Origin: an uncultured Opitutaceae bacterium
GTDB lineage: Bacteria > Verrucomicrobiota > Verrucomicrobiia > Opitutales > Opitutaceae
NCBI GenBank assembly: GCA_903929355.1
Contig: CAIYUN010000040.1
Coordinates: 1 to 59,792, forward strand
DNA length: 59,792 nt
Direction: 5' to 3'
The position numbers and the translations under genes are program-made. Positions 52,001 to 59,394 of this stretch are shown piece after piece. Under the pieces are notes generated by a model. It saw only the letters and a program-made list of their open reading frames with translations. It had not been told where the DNA came from and did no database searches. How positions within the stretch are numbered: position 1 is the first letter of the stretch; each line of letters begins with the position of its first letter.

Positions 52001-52464
52001 TGGTTCAGCTGGCTGTTCAGGGCGACGAGGAAATCAATCGCGCGCTGGGGCTTGAGGTCGAGCGCGGCCACAAACGCGGCGAAGCGGGGTTTGCGCGGGC
52101 GTTTGCGCAGGTAGGGCGACAGCTCGGCCGCGAGCGAGCGGTCGTAGGTGAAGGGAAATTTCTCCGCGTAGGGCTCGAGAAAGAAATCGAAGGGGTTGTA
52201 AACGGCGAGCTCGGCGACCAGGTCCACCTCGACCGAGAACTCCGTCACTTTCTCGGGATAGACCACCCGGGCCAGGTAGTTGCTGAACGGATCCTGCTGC
52301 CAGTTCACGAAGTTGCCTTCCGCCGGCTTGAGTGTGAGCGAGTAGCTCAGAATGGGCGTCCGGCAGTGCGGGGCGGGCCGCAGGCGGATGACCTGCGGGC
52401 CGAGGGTGACCGGGCGGTCGTAGCGGTAGGTGGTGCGGTGGTGGAGGGCGGCGTGGATGGCCAT
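49090..52464 (-). CDS. Transglutaminase-like / DUF2126 fusion protein
   Basis: An 1124-aa cytoplasmic protein. The first ~90 residues form the bacterial transglutaminase N-terminal domain ([23 protein letters not shown]). The transglutaminase core follows with the catalytic Cys in [20 protein letters not shown] and His/Asp in [23 protein letters not shown]. From about residue 330 the large DUF2126 part contains [23 protein letters not shown] and many conserved His/Asp/Arg motifs ([27 protein letters not shown]). The family often lies with circularly permuted ATP-grasp and alpha-E proteins in a peptide-modifying locus, but none of those is in this window. Flanked on both sides by REP-like palindromes. 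Confidence 0.92.
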   Translation of the reverse strand: [1124 protein letters not shown]

Positions 52465-52772
52465 GGAGCTTGGGAAACAGAGGTTAAACTGCCTTAGCAG
52501 GACTTGGGCCGCAATGACGGAAAGGCGGATGATGAATAACTGAATGACCGAGGGTGGAACGCCATTCTGTTGGTCGGGACGCCACTCCGTGGCGTCCGCG
52601 GACGACTCGGCGATGCGTCCGACCCCGCTGCGGTCCGAACTTTGCCATTGCCGATTGCCGGAGGGGGCGCACTGTCCTCTGCGGTGTTTTCCTGCCGGAT
52701 CGCAGGGCAGGAGATCGTCGAAAGTGGCCCCAAATCGTCATCCGAGAAGGACTACTTTCTCAGGTTACAGCT
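52465..52772. other. Intergenic region between the DUF2126 gene and tRNA-Ser
   Basis: No gene in these 308 bp. It holds the right REP-like palindrome (52572-52610) and a TTAAACTGCCTTAGCAGG stretch at 52484-52501 that resembles the sequence flanking the att sites downstream. The tRNA-Ser promoter should lie in the last 60 bp; I see no clear hexamers. Confidence 0.5.
52572..52610 (+). repeat. REP-like palindrome, right copy
   Basis: Inverted partner of 49032-49070 with the same GGACGCCAC / GTGGCGTCC stem. The pair encloses the 3.4-kb DUF2126 gene. Confidence 0.85.
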
Positions 52773-52862
52773 GGAGAGGTGGCAGAGTGGTCTATTGCGG
52801 CGGTCTTGAAAACCGCTGAGCCCGCAAGGGTTCCGGGGGTTCGAATCCCTCCCTCTCCGCCA
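52773..52862 (+). tRNA. tRNA-Ser (anticodon TGA)
   Basis: A 90-nt class II tRNA. Acceptor GGAGAGG pairs with CCTCTCC, the anticodon loop is CTTGAAA, the long variable arm is typical of serine tRNAs, and the end is CCA. Its 3' 19 bases are part of the left att repeat of the integrative element, so the tRNA gene is kept intact after integration. Confidence 0.95.
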
Positions 52863-52867
52863 GTTAA
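52844..52867 (+). repeat. Left attachment site (attL) of the integrative element
   Basis: A 24-bp sequence starting in the T-arm of tRNA-Ser (AATCCCTCCCTC) and ending CAGTTAA. It recurs without change at 55034-55057. Confidence 0.9.
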
Positions 52868-52904
52868 GCTGCCTTAAATCAGCAACTTAACTTTTAGGGG
52901 CAGC

Positions 52905-52931
52905 TAGGTTGCCAGTTGACGTGGCAACCTA
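52905..52931. promoter_or_regulatory. Perfect hairpin/operator just before the integrase start
   Basis: TAGGTTGCCA and TGGCAACCTA form a perfect 10-bp inverted repeat around GTTGACG, ending 3 bp before the integrase ATG. It may be an operator for autoregulation, or an RNA hairpin that occludes the start. A TTGAC in the loop could be a -35 element. Confidence 0.7.
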
Positions 52932-52934
52932 AAC

Positions 52935-54158
52935 ATGAACCACACCACGTTTGCCCTGTCCGAGTTCGAGAACCGCAACGGCGCTTCCTCCTGGCGGGTG
53001 TCCGGCTTTTTGGCCGGCGTCCGCATCCGTCAAAACTTCAAATCCAAGGCCGAGGCGGCGGCGGCGAAGGCCACGCTGGAGATTCGGGCGCTCCAAGCTG
53101 CGGCTGGCGGCGTCCGCTCCGCCACCACGTTCCTGTCTGCCGAACAGCTCCGCGAGGCCGAGGCCACCTTCTGCCGGCTCAAGGATGGCCCGCACTCGCT
53201 CACGTCCCTCATTGACTACGCCCTCGCCAACTACCGCGAGCCCGAACGGCAGAAGTCCTTGGAGGAGGCGGCGACGGCCTACCTTGCGACCAAGCAGGCC
53301 GAGCACGACCGAAAGATTATCTGCCCCTCGCAGTTCACCACGATCCGCCGGCACTTGGAGGTGCTCAAGAGCCACTTTCCCCGAGGCATGGTGGCAGACC
53401 TCACCGCACCGCGCCTCACAGCGTATTTCCAGCGCGGAAATGTCGGCCTGAAAACCTACAACAACCGCCGGGGCGTGGTTTCGACGTTCCTCAAGTTCGC
53501 ATTCCAACAGGATTGGATCGCCGCAAATCCCATCGGCAAGGTCGCATATCATCGCATCGCGCACCGGCGCGGCTCGGCGCAGACCCTCACGGCCGCGCGG
53601 GCGCAGGAACTGATGACCCGCGTCGAGAACTACCGCGACGGCGCACTCGTCCCATTTTTCGCGCTCTGCCTTTTCGCCGGCATCCGCCCCTGTGTGCGCA
53701 CGGGCGAAATCCTCAAACTTCGCGCCGAGCAGGTCCGGCTCGAAACCGGAGTGATTCACATCGAGCCCGAGGTCTCCAAGGTCAGAATGAAACGCTCCGT
53801 GACGATCCAGCCCAACCTTGCGGCGTGGCTGACGGCCTACCCGTTGACCCAGTATCCGATCATCATCCCGGCCCTTCAAAAACACCGCTACCGCCTCGCC
53901 AAGGAGTTTGGCCTGTCGCACGATGTGCTCCGTCACACATTTATCAGCATGCACGTCGCGAAATTCCGCTCCATGGGCGAGGCGGCGTTGCAGGCCGGCA
54001 ACTCCGAGAGCATCATCCGCAAGCACTACCTCGATTTGAAGACGCCCGCCGAGGCCGAGGAGTTCTTCAGCATCATGCCGAAGGGCCACGCCGGCGCCGC
54101 CACGGGCCAAACGTTGCCCTTCCCGGCGCAGGGGGCGGCCATGGCAGCGACCGGCTGA
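52935..54158 (+). CDS. Tyrosine recombinase (integrase)
   Basis: A 407-aa site-specific recombinase. An N-terminal SAM-like core-binding domain lies near residues 95-190. The catalytic domain has the Arg in FAGIRPCVRTGEILKLRAEQV, the His-Arg box in LSHDVLRHTFISMHVAKF and the nucleophile Tyr in IRKHYLDLKTP. It lies directly behind tRNA-Ser and is the only clear gene of the element bounded by 24-bp att repeats. It should catalyse integration into and excision from the tRNA 3' end. No excisionase is recognisable. Confidence 0.93.
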   Translation: MNHTTFALSEFENRNGASSWRVSGFLAGVRIRQNFKSKAEAAAAKATLEIRALQAAAGGVRSATTFLSAEQLREAEATFCRLKDGPHSLTSLIDYALANYREPERQKSLEEAATAYLATKQAEHDRKIICPSQFTTIRRHLEVLKSHFPRGMVADLTAPRLTAYFQRGNVGLKTYNNRRGVVSTFLKFAFQQDWIAANPIGKVAYHRIAHRRGSAQTLTAARAQELMTRVENYRDGALVPFFALCLFAGIRPCVRTGEILKLRAEQVRLETGVIHIEPEVSKVRMKRSVTIQPNLAAWLTAYPLTQYPIIIPALQKHRYRLAKEFGLSHDVLRHTFISMHVAKFRSMGEAALQAGNSESIIRKHYLDLKTPAEAEEFFSIMPKGHAGAATGQTLPFPAQGAAMAATG

Positions 54159-54555
54159 CGAGCCCGTCAAATCGCCACCAACACGCCCGCGCCATCATCC
54201 GGCGCGGGCACCCGCAATCAAATTGACCGCCGAAACCGACGGGGTAAAACAAGCCATGGATACCCGCTACATTGCCCGCCTGATCGTCCGCCTCCAAGCA
54301 ACATCATTCTTGGTCTATGGGTTGGACGCTTCAAGCACACTAGGCCCTTAGGCTCCCCAAACCCGTCTTTCGCCCCGAATGGTCGGACTGAAAGCGATGT
54401 CGCCTCCTGGCGGCTGAGCGTCAGGCCGATGGTTCGGGGCGGGATTTTCAGAACCCGCGAATGCGGGTTCAACCCGTCCGATCTTTCCGTGATAGAATAA
54501 AGGACATCCCTGTCCTTTTTACCCGTCTAAACCCGTCCGTGGGTGAACCCGTGCA
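54159..54555. other. Non-coding part of the integrative element after the integrase
   Basis: No gene. A perfect 9-bp hairpin (GCCCGCGCC / GGCGCGGGC) lies about 30 bp after the integrase stop. A second (AACCCGC-GAAT-GCGGGTT) is near 54455-54475. The word ACCCGTC recurs several times (around 54350, 54475, 54525 and 54535). A T-tailed hairpin at 54499-54520 could end transcription. Confidence 0.55.
54499..54520 (+). terminator. Rho-independent terminator inside the integrative element
   Basis: AAAGGACA and TGTCCTTT pair around TCCC, followed by further T residues. It separates the integrase transcript from the stem-loop array downstream. Confidence 0.75.
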
Positions 54556-55021
54556 CGGCGCGTTAGCGCCGGATGAGGGAGGTTGGAGGCGAGCGCGGCA
54601 GGCACTAGCCGCGCGAGCCGGAAACCGACCGAAGTCGGGGATGCCGCAACGCGTCAGAAACGCGGGAAACCGTTGCGAACTAAGGACGTTTGGGAATCAG
54701 TGCCCCTCCCCATGTGGGGAGGGGGGTGGGGAGGGGTGAAAACGCACGGATTTTTGGACACTTGTCCTTGAAAAGGGAGGGCGTGCGGAGTCAAAGGGTC
54801 GCACCAGTCGGGGTGTTTCCTCCCACCCTGTCGGATGGGGTGGGAGGAGGAGTTACGCTGCGGGATTTTCAGCGAAGAAAGTTCGAACCTTGGACAACAA
54901 GCACCGCCAATTCGGCGTAGCCAAATTGGCGCGTCCGGCGCAGCCGGACAGTGTGCGCGAAGCGAACACGAGGGGGGATATGGGCAAACCGGCGCGGAGC
55001 GACGGTTTGGGGCGAAGCCCC
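54556..55021. repeat. Array of eleven stem-loops, the last five with C(GNA)G triloops
   Basis: Consecutive hairpins: 54556-54571 (CGGCGC, loop GTTA), 54593-54614, 54625-54638, 54650-54664, 54703-54724 (9 bp), 54819-54847 (10 bp), then 54906-54930 (loop GTA), 54933-54949 (GCA), 54951-54969 (GAA), 54985-55009 (GGA), 55009-55021 (GAA). The last five follow each other within 116 bp and all close with C-GNA-G. No supportable ORF overlaps the block. It ends 12 bp before the right att repeat. Confidence 0.85.
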
Positions 55022-55033
55022 GAGGAACGAGTC

Positions 55034-55057
55034 AATCCCTCCCTCTCCGCCAGTTAA
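55034..55057 (+). repeat. Right attachment site (attR) of the integrative element
   Basis: Exact direct repeat of 52844-52867. The next 16 bases (AGTGGCTTAAACCAGC) are also similar to those after the left copy (GCTGCCTTAAATCAGC), which suggests shared arm sites. The element between the repeats is 2.19 kb. Confidence 0.9.
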
Positions 55058-55063
55058 AGTGGC

Positions 55064-55261
55064 TTAAACCAGCCGGTTGCAGGCCCGGCACAGGGGATTC
55101 TGGGCCAAATAGGCGCGACTGGCGCGTCGCCAGCGGTGATCGAGGCCGGAGTGCTCAGGTGCGTGGTGTGCTTGCGCAAGCGGAGCCCAGAGTGGCAGGT
55201 AGGCCAACACTCCATATTCATCCGGGCTCGCTCCGTTTACGCTGAAAACAGCATGAAACAA
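55064..55261 (-). pseudogene. Possible HNH endonuclease remnant cut at the att site
   Basis: A 65-aa frame ends HRWRRASRAYLAQNPLCRACNRLV. The spacing R-x(5)-YL-x(3)-PLC-x2-C is that of the first half of phage-type HNH nucleases. It stops a few bases from attR, with the HNH core missing. It may be debris of an earlier insertion at the same tRNA. The 130 bp to the next gene (55262-55392) hold nothing recognisable. Confidence 0.4.
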
Positions 55262-55392
55262 CTTCCCCTCCGCCCGAAAGTCTCCGCCTGCGGCCGTCCC
55301 CTCACTGAATCAACATCTTCCGAACGATCGTCCGCGCTCCACGCGAATTACCGGCTGGAGATCCACCCGAAGCAGGCCGCTTACCCTATCCG

Positions 55393-56310
55393 ATGAAACA
55401 ATGGGCTAAAATATTTTTGAGCGCCGCAAAGAGCTGGAAGGCGGACAACGTGTTCAAGCATGCGGCCGCGGTCAGTTTCTACACCCTCTTCTCTCTCGCC
55501 CCGATCACCATTATAGCAATTACCGTGGCGGGGATGTTCTTCGGCAAGGAATCGGCCGCAAAGGAACTCGGTAAACAAATCACGGCATTGGTTGGGCCTG
55601 CGAGCGCCGAAATGGTCCAGGCGGTGGCGAAGGCGAGCGAGACCGCGGGCACGAGCGTAATGTCGACCGTCATTGGCGTCGCGCTGCTGCTTTTCGGCGC
55701 CACAACCGTGTTTGGGCAGCTGCAGGAATCGCTGAACGCTATCTGGAGTGTCAGGACGAAGCCGAGTAAATCAGGCTGGGGCTTGTTGGTGATCCAGCGA
55801 CTTGTGTCGTTCGCCATGGTGCTCACGATTGCGTTCCTGCTCCTTGTATCGCTCGTGATTACGACTGCGCTCACAACCGTGGTTGGACATATGGGCCACG
55901 CCATCGGCGGCTCGCCAGTGCTGCTGAAGGTCGCGGACATCGGCATAAGCCTTGTCATCATTACCTTTCTTTTTGCCCTGCTGTTCAAGGTGCTTCCGGA
56001 CGTGCGGATTCGGTGGCGGGATGTGTGGATGGGCGCGGGAATCGCCGCCGTCCTCTTCACGGTCGGTCGCTACATCATCGCGCTTTATCTTGGCCATTCC
56101 AGCGTTGCGTCAATCTACGGTGCGGCCGGCTCAATCGTTGCGCTGTTGATCTGGGTCTACTATTCGTGCGCGATCCTGTTTTTCGGGGTCGAGTTAACCC
56201 GAGCTTATCGCGCCATCCATCATCTTAAAGTTGAACCGAAAAAGACGGCCGTCGTCGTGCGTGAGGAAGTGGTGGAATCTCCGCGGCACGGTGCCGCGAC
56301 GGCCAAATAG
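55393..56310 (+). CDS. YihY/UPF0761 family membrane protein
   Basis: A 305-aa protein with about six membrane helices. AAAVSFYTLFSLAPITIIAI near residues 25-45, LFGATTVFGQLQESLNAIWSV, IRWRDVWMGAGIAAVLFTVGRYIIALYLGHSSVASIYGAAGSIVALLIWVYYSCAILFFGVELTRAY are hallmarks (formerly annotated RNase BN or BrkB; neither role is proven for the family). Less GC-rich than the flagellar block. The 250 bp after it hold no clear gene. Confidence 0.92.
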   Translation: MKQWAKIFLSAAKSWKADNVFKHAAAVSFYTLFSLAPITIIAITVAGMFFGKESAAKELGKQITALVGPASAEMVQAVAKASETAGTSVMSTVIGVALLLFGATTVFGQLQESLNAIWSVRTKPSKSGWGLLVIQRLVSFAMVLTIAFLLLVSLVITTALTTVVGHMGHAIGGSPVLLKVADIGISLVIITFLFALLFKVLPDVRIRWRDVWMGAGIAAVLFTVGRYIIALYLGHSSVASIYGAAGSIVALLIWVYYSCAILFFGVELTRAYRAIHHLKVEPKKTAVVVREEVVESPRHGAATAK

Positions 56311-56560
56311 TTTGCCGGAATGGATCGACTCAATCTTCTCCAATGACCAAATCAGGGCGTTGAGGATCCGGAATCCGATGTCCCGCTTAGGCGCATCAGG
56401 GGTTCCATCGGAGAGGCGTCCCGATATTGGGTAACGGTCCATAAGCCATGTCCGCCACCGCATGAAGCCATCCGCCGTGATGTCCCGCAACAGCTTACAG
56501 CCCTCCCGGTTTGGGGACCCCCGGCTTGACTCTACGCGTCCGCCGTGACCCTCTTGGTTC

Positions 56561-56794
56561 ATGTCATTCTGGCGCCACACCCTGTTGGCCCCCGCCACGC
56601 TGGCGCTCGGCGCGCTCTTGTCGGGCTGCGAACTAGCGGTGTACAAGGAGCAGCCCGTTGCGAACGATCCCAAAGCTGTCCCTTGGGATCACGAGCGTGT
56701 GGCCGATCCGCCCACCGTTGGCAACCCTATGTATTATTGGCCCGCCGGCAACGGCCTGCAATATCTCGATGGCCAAGGCAACGGCCTGCACTGA
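56561..56794 (+). CDS. Small lipoprotein of unknown function
   Basis: A 77-aa protein with a signal sequence ending ALGALLSGCEL (lipobox, Cys23), then a short Pro/Asp-rich mature part with PMYYWPAGNGLQYLDGQGNG. The lipobox and the start at 56561 support a real gene. No family recognised. Confidence 0.6.
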   Translation: MSFWRHTLLAPATLALGALLSGCELAVYKEQPVANDPKAVPWDHERVADPPTVGNPMYYWPAGNGLQYLDGQGNGLH

Positions 56795-56801
56795 CCCGGA
56801 G

Positions 56802-56825
56802 GGCCGTGGTCGCGGGGTCACGCGC
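56802..56825 (+). repeat. Direct repeat, left copy, before the polymerase/SRAP pair
   Basis: 24 bp starting GGCCGTGGTC and ending GTCACGCGC, matching 59132-59155 in 23 positions. The 265 bp after it up to the polymerase gene hold no gene. Confidence 0.75.
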
Positions 56826-57090
56826 GCCAAAAGGCTCCGTGGCTTCGCGTATTGGTTCTTTTTGTTTCCATGCCATTTTAGGTTTATTCCTTCTTCCTGC
56901 AGGAATCATCGTGCCGCCACTACCAGCGGAACGGGATGAGGCGGCATGATTCACCTCTGAAAAAACCGGCCGGACGACTGGGGAATTACTGGGGCCAAAA
57001 ATAACTTCCCCAAGCCACTGCCTGCTCGCCGGAAACGGGGGCGGGAAATTCCCTTTTTGACCGCACCGCGGTGAGGGCAACCCTGCGGGC

Positions 57091-58413
57091 ATGGCCTTGC
57101 GCACCCTCGCCGTCGATTTCAACTCCTACTTCGCCTCGTGCGAGCAGCAGGAGCGGCCGGAACTGCGCGGCAAACCCATCGGCATCGTGCCCGTGCTGGC
57201 CGAAACGACATGCTGCATCGCCGCCAGCTACGCCGCCAAGGCCCGGGGCGTCAAAATGGGCACGGGGATGGCCGAGGCCCGCGCCCTTTGCCCGGACATC
57301 GTGATCGTCCAGCAGCGGCCTGCCCTTTACATCAACTACCACCGGCGGTTGGTGGAGGCCATCGAATCGTGCATCCATGTCACGGTCACCAAGTCCATTG
57401 ACGAGGTGGAGTGCGACCTGACGGAGACTTTTGCCCCACGCGAAAGCGCCATGGCCGTGGCCCGGCAGATCAAGGACCGGGTCGCCCGGCAGGTCGGCCC
57501 CTGGCTCACCTGCTCCATCGGCATCGCCCCCAACTGGCTCCTCGCGAAGCTGGCCACCGACATGCAGAAGCCGGACGGCCTCGTCGTGCTGGATGACGTG
57601 GACATCCCGCAGAGGTTGCTGGCGCTCGAACTGACGGATTTTTGCGGCATCGGGCCGCGCATGGATCATCGGCTGCGGGCGCACGGGATTGACTCGGTCG
57701 GCAAGCTCTATGGCGCCACCAAGGCGGAGCTGCGCGGCATCTGGGGCGGAGTCGAGGGTGAACGCATGCACCGGCGACTGCGCGGGGAAAACATCCCGCT
57801 GCCGCAGACGCAGCATCAGACCGTGGGCCACTCCCATGTGCTGCCGCCGGCCCTACGGACCGAGGTCAAGTCACTGGCCGTCCTCCATCGCCTGCTGCAA
57901 AAGGCGGCGATGCGGCTCCGCTCCATCGGTCATTATGCCGGCGGGCTCGCGGCATTCGTCGGCTTCCGGGATGGCGCGCGGTGGAGCGAGGAACTGCGCT
58001 TCAACGAGACCCAGGACACCATGGCGCTCACGGGCGCGCTCAATCAGCTTTGGGCGCGGCGTCCGGACGGCGTGCGCCGGCGGACCCCGGTGCAGGTCGG
58101 CGTAGTCCTCAACCGGCTGCTCCCGATGCGCGGGCACACGCCCGACTTATTTGACCAGGAGCGGGACACCGCCCGTGAGCGGCTCCATCATGCGATGGAC
58201 ACCCTCAACCAGACCTTCGGGAACGGATCAGTTTTCTACGGCGGGGCGTTCGGGGTGACTGACAACGCGCCCATGCGGATTGCGTTCACGCGGATTCCGA
58301 CGCCTGAACTGGAACAAATTGATCCGGGGAGGGAGCGGCGTTTGCGCGGCGGAAAGCCGCTCCTTGCTCATCCCAACGCCAACTCGGGTGGTTCTTCCTC
58401 CGGCGGCGAATGA
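57091..58413 (+). CDS. Y-family (DinB/UmuC-like) DNA polymerase
   Basis: A 440-aa translesion polymerase. The first metal site is in LAVDFNSYFASCEQ (Asp9), the second in TKSIDEVECDLTETF (Asp104, Glu105), SIGIAPNWLLAKLATDMQKPDGLVVL and the helix-hairpin-helix DFCGIGPRMDHRLRAHGI follow, and a little-finger domain ends the protein. The C-terminus is Gly/Ser-rich with no clear beta-clamp peptide, though LFDQE near residue 352 is close. Its 3' end overlaps the convergent SRAP gene by 46 bp. Confidence 0.93.
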   Translation: MALRTLAVDFNSYFASCEQQERPELRGKPIGIVPVLAETTCCIAASYAAKARGVKMGTGMAEARALCPDIVIVQQRPALYINYHRRLVEAIESCIHVTVTKSIDEVECDLTETFAPRESAMAVARQIKDRVARQVGPWLTCSIGIAPNWLLAKLATDMQKPDGLVVLDDVDIPQRLLALELTDFCGIGPRMDHRLRAHGIDSVGKLYGATKAELRGIWGGVEGERMHRRLRGENIPLPQTQHQTVGHSHVLPPALRTEVKSLAVLHRLLQKAAMRLRSIGHYAGGLAAFVGFRDGARWSEELRFNETQDTMALTGALNQLWARRPDGVRRRTPVQVGVVLNRLLPMRGHTPDLFDQERDTARERLHHAMDTLNQTFGNGSVFYGGAFGVTDNAPMRIAFTRIPTPELEQIDPGRERRLRGGKPLLAHPNANSGGSSSGGE

Positions 58414-59069
58414 CACTGCGGTCCTTCATGCCGGCTGTTGCTGACATACCGGCTCACGCGGCGCTCCTGCATCAGCTCAGGGGCCAAGGGCAAAGTGAGT
58501 GTCCGGTATTCCTCCTCGGCCAACGGTGCGCGGCCCAACCACCGGGGCATGGTCTCACCCGTCAGGATCACGGGCATGCGGTTGTGGATGGGGGAGACGA
58601 GCGCATTTGGCGCGGTTGTCAGGATCCCAAACGTGCCAGGCGTGTCATCCTCCGGCGGCTCCCAGATTCCGGCGAAAGCAAACGGCTCCTCGTGCTTCAG
58701 GGTGAACAGGTGCGGCCATTTTACTTTCCCGACGGTCTGCCACTCATAAAACCCATTGGCCGGGACGAGGCATCGGCGGCGGGCCACCGCGCCCTTGAAC
58801 GCGGGGAGCGAGACGGCAGTCTCGGCCTTGGCGTTGGGAAGCATCCGTCGCTCTGGTCTGCCCCGCTCGTAGAACGGGACCAGTCCCCACCCAAGGCCCG
58901 CCACCTCCGGACCATCCACTCCGGCCACCACCACCGGCATGACGTGCGTAAGTGTGACATTAAACTTGGGCTTCGCCCAATCCGGCAACGGGGCGAGTTT
59001 TGCCGCCAGCGCCTTCGCGACGGTCGCCAACGCCTCGTCTGGCTGGTGGAAGGTGTAGCGGACGCACAT
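58368..59069 (-). CDS. SRAP domain protein (YedK/HMCES-like)
   Basis: A 233-aa protein starting MCVRYTF: Cys2, exposed after Met removal, forms the covalent link to abasic sites in single-stranded DNA. CLVPANGFYEWQTVG holds the conserved Asn and Glu and VSPIHNRMPVIL the His. It protects abasic lesions from error-prone bypass, so its tail-to-tail pairing with a translesion polymerase is functionally apt. Start set at MCVRY since the N-terminal cysteine is catalytic. Confidence 0.94.
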   Translation of the reverse strand: MCVRYTFHQPDEALATVAKALAAKLAPLPDWAKPKFNVTLTHVMPVVVAGVDGPEVAGLGWGLVPFYERGRPERRMLPNAKAETAVSLPAFKGAVARRRCLVPANGFYEWQTVGKVKWPHLFTLKHEEPFAFAGIWEPPEDDTPGTFGILTTAPNALVSPIHNRMPVILTGETMPRWLGRAPLAEEEYRTLTLPLAPELMQERRVSRYVSNSRHEGPQCHSPPEEEPPELALG

Positions 59070-59394
59070 GAGATTTCCGCCGGCCAACCAAATCCGGCGC
59101 TGGTGAATGGTCGAGGCAATTTCGGCGGTCTGGCCGTGGTCACGGGGTCACGCGCCGTCCGGGGCGTTTTTTGCCAAGTGCGGCGCACGCGGAACGGGCG
59201 GAAAAACGGCCACGGACTGCGGGAGGGGTCATCGGTCAGCGCGGCTCATTTCAGCCAGTGCGCGCTGGCTGGAAAAGAAACTCCTCCAGGGGGGAGGAAG
59301 GACGGTATCGTAGCGAGGGGCTCGCGTCATGACAGATGACAGGCGGGCGCCCGTGGATTTCCCCCATCCCGCCTGAAGCCGGAACTCCGAACGG
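59070..59394. other. Intergenic region between SRAP and the broken esterase
   Basis: No gene in these 325 bp. It contains the right copy of the 24-bp direct repeat (59132-59155) and the SRAP promoter region. A second GGCCACGGACTGCGG stretch near 59208 is a weak inverted relative of the repeat. Confidence 0.45.
59132..59155 (+). repeat. Direct repeat, right copy, after the polymerase/SRAP pair
   Basis: Same 24 bp as 56802-56825 with one substitution (GGTCACGG instead of GGTCGCGG). The pair brackets 2.3 kb with the polymerase and SRAP genes. Confidence 0.75.

Noticed and set aside
54461-54920. Short plus-strand frames inside the integrative element
   Set aside because: They run through the hairpin array, have odd composition, no start context and no domain.
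54556-55021. CRISPR array
   Set aside because: The repeated feature is hairpin structure with different stem sequences; there are no identical repeats with regular spacers and no cas genes.
56194-56562. Minus-strand frame after yihY (contains FMRWRTWLMDRYPISGRL)
   Set aside because: Looks somewhat protein-like but overlaps the end of yihY, has no clear start or family, and may be debris.
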